A stretch of DNA of 34,525 bases from Oxalobacteraceae bacterium UBA6704 (GTDB taxonomy: Bacteria; Pseudomonadota; Gammaproteobacteria; Burkholderiales; Burkholderiaceae_D). The translations under genes and the position numbers were made by a program. The DNA lies in NCBI GenBank assembly GCA_002454505.1, contig DKJA01000191.1:1-34525 (forward strand), written 5' to 3'. Within the stretch, counting starts at the first letter, position 1; each line of letters begins with the position of its first letter. Positions 31,487 through 34,525 of the stretch are shown in pieces. The notes under the pieces were generated by a model that had not been told where the DNA came from, searched no databases, and saw nothing but the letters and a program-made list of their open reading frames with translations.

Positions 31487-32368
31487 CTATAGCTTGTTTT
31501 GCAGGAATTCAAGGAAGCAGCTGATGCGCTGCGACAGCTGGGTATTGCGGTAATACACGGCGTGGATCTGCTGGCGGTAGCCCGTGTTGAAGGCGGCCAG
31601 CAGGGGCACGAGGCGACCCGCCGCGATGTCGGCACGGGTCATGAAGTCGGCCAGGCAGGCAATGCCCTGCCCGGCCAGCGCCAGCTGGCGCAGCGTCTCG
31701 CCGGACGATGCCGCCAGTTGCGGCGTCACCTGCAGGCTGTTGCCTTCGGCGTGACGCAGCGGCCAGGCATTGCCCTGCTCGTACTGGACGAAGCCGACCA
31801 GCGCATGCTGCGCCAGGTCCTCCGGCGTCGCCGGCGTGCCGTGGCGGGCCAGGTAATCGGGGCTGGCCAGCACATGCAGGCCGCTGGAAGTGAGCGGCCG
31901 GGCATGCAGCGTGGAGTCGTTCAGCGTGCCGATGCGGATGGCGATGTCGGTGCGGTGTTCGATCAGGTCGGCGATGCGGTCGTTGGACGTCAGCTCCAGG
32001 CGGATTTCCGGATACAGCGCGCGGAACTCGCCCACGTGCGGCACCACGCAGTGCAGCATGAACGGCGATGCCGCGTCCACGCACAGCCGCCCGGCCGGCA
32101 GCTGGCGCCGGATGCGGATGGTTTCCTCCACTTCCTCGATGGACGCGATGATGCCCCGCGCCTTGTCGAGGAACAGCTGGCCCTCCTCGGTGAGCTCCAT
32201 GCGGCGGGTGGTGCGCGTCAGCAGCGAAGTCTGCAACTTCTCTTCGAGCCGGGCCAGCGCGCGGCTGACGCCGGACGTCGTCTGCCCCAGATGCACCGCT
32301 GCGGCGCTCAGCGAACCGCTGTCGATGACGGTGACGAAAGTGCGCAGGTCGTCCGAGTTGATATCCAT
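31487..32368 (-). CDS. LysR-family transcriptional regulator
   Basis: A 293-residue LysR regulator of the CrgA/DmlR-like subgroup. The DNA-binding domain is at 1-62 (DDLRTFVTVIDSGSLSAAAV, QTTSGVSRALARLEEKLQTSLL, TRTTRRMELTEEG), followed by the hinge helix and an effector domain starting at GRLCVDAASPFM, with IADLIEHRTDIAIRIGTLNDSTL and GQGIACLADFMTRADIAAGRLVP. No divergently transcribed metabolic gene adjoins; the PEP-CTERM gene lies 339 bases away on the other strand and could be a target, though there is no direct evidence. Confidence 0.92.
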   Translation of the reverse strand: MDINSDDLRTFVTVIDSGSLSAAAVHLGQTTSGVSRALARLEEKLQTSLLTRTTRRMELTEEGQLFLDKARGIIASIEEVEETIRIRRQLPAGRLCVDAASPFMLHCVVPHVGEFRALYPEIRLELTSNDRIADLIEHRTDIAIRIGTLNDSTLHARPLTSSGLHVLASPDYLARHGTPATPEDLAQHALVGFVQYEQGNAWPLRHAEGNSLQVTPQLAASSGETLRQLALAGQGIACLADFMTRADIAAGRLVPLLAAFNTGYRQQIHAVYYRNTQLSQRISCFLEFLQNKL

Positions 32369-32707
32369 GACGGGATTATAGGGGCTGTCACTGCCGGGCT
32401 GTGCGACCCGCGCGCGGCCGCGTCAGCCCGGCCAGCCGCGGCGCCATGCAAAAATAATCAGCTTGACCTTTTGATCACGATCAGCTCTGCCCTTGACTGC
32501 GGGCCCGGAGTGACTGAAACAGCACATACACACTTCATTAATGAAGTAAGTTATCCACAACGCAGAGTTATATTTGCAATGTTAGCAGTTATGAAAACTT
32601 ATAATTTCAATAGGCCATTGAAACTATATTTCGCGCAACTGCCGACGTCAGTCATCCACATCAAGCTACTACTTTCGTAACAACAACGAATCAAGGGGTA
32701 ATTCAAA
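32369..32707. promoter_or_regulatory. AT-rich regulatory gap upstream of the short PEP-CTERM gene
   Basis: This 339-base gap turns AT-rich from about 32515. It holds a perfect 16-bp palindrome ACTTCATTAATGAAGT (32532-32547), immediately followed by TTATCCACA (32551-32559), an exact DnaA-box sequence, and a perfect -10 word TATAAT at 32600-32605 without a good -35. A near match, TCATCCACA, lies at 32651-32659. I see no gene. Confidence 0.5.
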
Positions 32708-33238
32708 ATGAAGAAAGCGTTATTCAGCAAGGTAGCCGGCTCCCTGTTGTTGTCTGCAGGCCTGTTCGCCGCTGGCGGTGCATCGGCACAGACGACTCTG
32801 ACCTTCGACGCCGCGGGTAACACCACGTTCGGCGCCACGCACGCCACGGCGGGCAATTACGAAGACGTGTACCTGTTCGCGGTTGATGCAACCTCGTGGG
32901 TATGGGGCAATGCGATCGTCGGCATCGACCGCAATGCGCTGTCGAACTACGGCATCACGGACATCACCTTCTTCTCCGAAGCAAACGGCACGCGCACCGA
33001 CCTGACCACCTCGTTCTCGTCGAATGGCTCGATCCTGTTCTCGGCGGACGAAGCACTGACGTCGGGCACCTACGGTTTCGTCGTGACGGGCGGCACCCTG
33101 ACGCAAGGCAATGGCGGCTATGCCGGCAATCTGAGCCTGGCACCAGTGCCGGAACCGGCAACCTACGCCATGCTGGGCGTCGGCATCGGCCTGCTGGCCT
33201 TTACCGCCCGCCGCAAGCAAAACAACAAACTGGGCTGA
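32708..33238 (+). CDS. Short PEP-CTERM surface protein (FxDxF-like)
   Basis: A 176-residue exported protein. A signal peptide ends near ASAQ (28). The mature part is strand-rich and low in charge, with GNYEDVYLFAVDATSWVWGNAIVGI near 49-73, which resembles the FxDxF family's signature in degenerate form (YEDVY). The PEP-CTERM signal PEPATYAMLGVGIGLLAFTARRK starts at 148, so exosortase should remove the C-terminal helix during export. AAGGGG lies 9 bases before the ATG. A strong terminator follows. Proteins of this kind are linked to exopolysaccharide and biofilm matrix; the particular role is unknown. Confidence 0.82.
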   Translation: MKKALFSKVAGSLLLSAGLFAAGGASAQTTLTFDAAGNTTFGATHATAGNYEDVYLFAVDATSWVWGNAIVGIDRNALSNYGITDITFFSEANGTRTDLTTSFSSNGSILFSADEALTSGTYGFVVTGGTLTQGNGGYAGNLSLAPVPEPATYAMLGVGIGLLAFTARRKQNNKLG

Positions 33239-33266
33239 TCGCGCTCCCCCGCGCCCGGACTCCAGC

Positions 33267-33289
33267 AACCCGCTTCGGCGGGTTTTTTT
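33267..33289 (+). terminator. Intrinsic terminator after the PEP-CTERM gene
   Basis: AACCCGC-TTCG-GCGGGTT, a 7-bp stem with a stable TTCG tetraloop, followed by T5. Confidence 0.9.
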
Positions 33290-33339
33290 ACGTCCGCACC
33301 GGGCCGAGGTATTTCACGGACGCGGCGCTTCCGTTCGGC

Positions 33340-33378
33340 ATTGCCTCTGCTGATTGCCTCTGCTCATTGCCTCTGCTA
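33340..33378 (+). repeat. Three 13-bp tandem repeats before the asparaginase gene
   Basis: Units at 33340, 33353 and 33366 each read ATTGCCTCTGCT plus one variable base (G, C, A). They abut the -10 box of the asparaginase promoter. Confidence 0.85.
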
Positions 33379-33382
33379 TAAG
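33354..33382 (+). promoter_or_regulatory. Likely asparaginase promoter built from tandem repeats
   Basis: TTGCCT (33354-33359, within repeat unit 2), a 17-base spacer, and TATAAG (33377-33382) about 32 bases before the ATG. Confidence 0.5.
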
Positions 33383-33414
33383 ATGCGGGTCATTCATTCT
33401 CCTGAAAGAAAACC

Positions 33415-34485
33415 ATGCTGAGACACCAGACCGCCCGGTACCTGTTCGCCGTGATGGCAACGATGCTCGTGTTCGCCGGCGCGCAAGCGCAAAAACTGCC
33501 CAACGTAATGATCCTGGCCACCGGTGGCACGATTGCCGGTACCGGCGCCAGCAGCACGACGACGGTGGGCTACACCGCGGCGACGGTCGGCGTCCAGCAA
33601 CTGATCCAGGCCGTGCCGGAACTGGCCAAGGTCGCCAATGTCAAGGGTGAGCAGGTGTTCCAGATCGCCAGCGAAAGCATGACGAACGAACACTGGCTGA
33701 CGCTGGGCAAGCGTGTCAATGCGCTGCTCGCGCAGGCCGACGTGGACGGCATCGTGATCACCCACGGCACCGACACGATGGAAGAGACCGCTTATTTCCT
33801 CGACCTCGTCGTCAAGAGCCGCAAGCCGGTGGTGCTGGTCGGTGCGATGCGGCCGTCGACGGCGCTGTCCGCCGACGGTCCGATCAACCTGTATAACGCG
33901 GTGCTGCTGGCCGGCAGCCCGGAGGCCGTCGGCAAGGGCGTGCTGCTGTCGCTGAACGACCAGATCCATGCGGCGCGCGACGTGACGAAAACAAATACCT
34001 CGACGCCGGACAGTTTCAAGACGCCGGAATTGGGCCTGATGGGCTATATCCAGGGCGGCAAGCCGTTCTTTTACCGCGCCTCGACCCGCAAGCATACGGC
34101 CGACACGGAATTCGATATCGCCAATGTGAATGCTCTCCCTCAGGTCGATATCGTGTACGGCTATGCCAACATGAATGCCGTGGCGCTCGACGCATTCGTT
34201 GCCGCCGGCGCGAAAGGGATTATCCACGCCGGTGTCGGCGATGGCAGCCTGGCCGCGCGGGTAAAACCCGCGTTGATTGCGGCCCGTAAAAAAGGCACGA
34301 TCATCGTGCGCGCGAGCCGCGTTGGCCAGGGCATCCTGGCCCGGAATGGCGAAGCCAATGACGACGAGCTCGATTTTGTCGCGGCCGATACGCTCAATCC
34401 GCAAAAGGCCCGCATCCTGCTGATGCTGGCGCTGACGAAAACCAGTAAAACGGCGGAAATCCAGCGGATGTTCTACACCTACTGA
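33415..34485 (+). CDS. Type II (periplasmic) L-asparaginase
   Basis: A 356-residue type II asparaginase that hydrolyses asparagine to aspartate and ammonia in the periplasm. Signal peptide: residues 1-25 (TARYLFAVMATMLVFAGAQA). The first active-site motif MILATGGTIAGTG puts the nucleophilic Thr at 39, with Tyr 53 nearby (VGYTAA). The second, IVITHGTDTMEETAYFL, gives Thr 119 and Asp 120. VLVGAMRPSTALSADGP and GYANMNAVALDAFVAAGAKGIIHAGVGDG follow. Length and order match homotetrameric AnsB-type enzymes. The ribosome site is weak (GAAAG). The gene stands alone; the window ends 40 bases after its stop. Confidence 0.93.
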   Translation: MLRHQTARYLFAVMATMLVFAGAQAQKLPNVMILATGGTIAGTGASSTTTVGYTAATVGVQQLIQAVPELAKVANVKGEQVFQIASESMTNEHWLTLGKRVNALLAQADVDGIVITHGTDTMEETAYFLDLVVKSRKPVVLVGAMRPSTALSADGPINLYNAVLLAGSPEAVGKGVLLSLNDQIHAARDVTKTNTSTPDSFKTPELGLMGYIQGGKPFFYRASTRKHTADTEFDIANVNALPQVDIVYGYANMNAVALDAFVAAGAKGIIHAGVGDGSLAARVKPALIAARKKGTIIVRASRVGQGILARNGEANDDELDFVAADTLNPQKARILLMLALTKTSKTAEIQRMFYTY

Positions 34486-34525
34486 TATTCGGGATGGTTT
34501 AAAAAGCTGTGTCATCCGGGGTTGT

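Noticed and set aside
31363..31635. Minus-strand 90-codon frame overlapping the end of the LysR gene
   Set aside because: It overlaps the conserved LysR C-terminus in another frame and lacks a ribosome site or any recognisable feature.
32551..32559. Replication origin
   Set aside because: There is one exact DnaA box plus one near match, without dnaA, dnaN, gyrB or a box cluster nearby.
32599..32856. Minus-strand 85-codon frame across the PEP-CTERM promoter and start
   Set aside because: It covers the signal peptide region of a well supported gene and the AT-rich promoter.
1..34525. CRISPR array
   Set aside because: The repeats seen are dyads at scattered intergenic sites or 13-bp abutting tandem units; none has regular spacers.

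Overview
The window is about 34.5 kb of GC-rich chromosome, almost wall-to-wall coding. It looks like a betaproteobacterium of the Oxalobacteraceae, in the Massilia/Duganella/Pseudoduganella group. This rests on gene content and is not confirmed by any search. The pointers are a cysS-alkA-accA cluster, tandem cyclophilins followed by lpxH, two PEP-CTERM surface/secreted proteins, a phasin, and many intergenic palindromic repeats. I see no prophage, integrase, insertion sequence or CRISPR array.

Layout. (1) 1-3.2 kb, minus strand: cysS > AlkA-type DNA glycosylase > accA. (2) 3.4-5.4 kb, plus strand: periplasmic ppiA, cytoplasmic ppiB, then lpxH (lipid A synthesis) with a TTG start. (3) 5.5-10.3 kb: a SAM methyltransferase, a GH19 endolysin-like enzyme, a membrane-anchored TPR protein, a DUF1439 lipoprotein, a DUF72 protein and an overlapping LysR regulator. 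(4) 10.5-13.3 kb: an SRPBCC protein divergent from a self-contained YtrA-type regulator/ABC ATPase/ABC-2 permease operon with a clear promoter and operator dyad. (5) 13.5-18.2 kb: a stand-alone protein resembling the N-terminal domain of cyanophycin synthetase, converging on yceH, then rlmB and rnr (rRNA methylation and RNA decay). (6) 18.4-20.4 kb: three identical tRNA-Leu(CAG) genes, with a PEP-CTERM metalloprotease lodged between the first and the second and near-identical terminators after the first and third. (7) 20.4-23.5 kb: an orphan PAS/GAF histidine kinase, a tiny secreted protein and a phasin. (8) 23.6-27.5 kb: a FAN1-like VRR-NUC nuclease translationally coupled to a nuclease-helicase of the XPD/DinG type, bracketed by repeats. 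(9) 27.7-30.7 kb, minus strand: a four-gene envelope-stress-like operon (small membrane protein, LiaF-like protein, LytS-type kinase, LytTR response regulator) with junctions of 1-4 bases. (10) 30.8-34.5 kb: two very small genes, a LysR regulator, a short PEP-CTERM protein and a periplasmic type II L-asparaginase.

The most striking non-coding signal is a set of three related families of inverted-repeat elements. They sit immediately 3' of stop codons at six places. They share a short G-run/C-run hairpin head, occur as inverted pairs or large dyads, and in one family have stem extensions that differ between copies while staying complementary. One element supplies the stop codon of a host gene. 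Other points worth following are the stand-alone cyanophycin-synthetase-like domain, the FAN1/helicase module, the tRNA-Leu duplication around the metalloprotease, a hairpin that would hide that protease's ribosome binding site, and a 13-bp tandem repeat that forms part of the asparaginase promoter.
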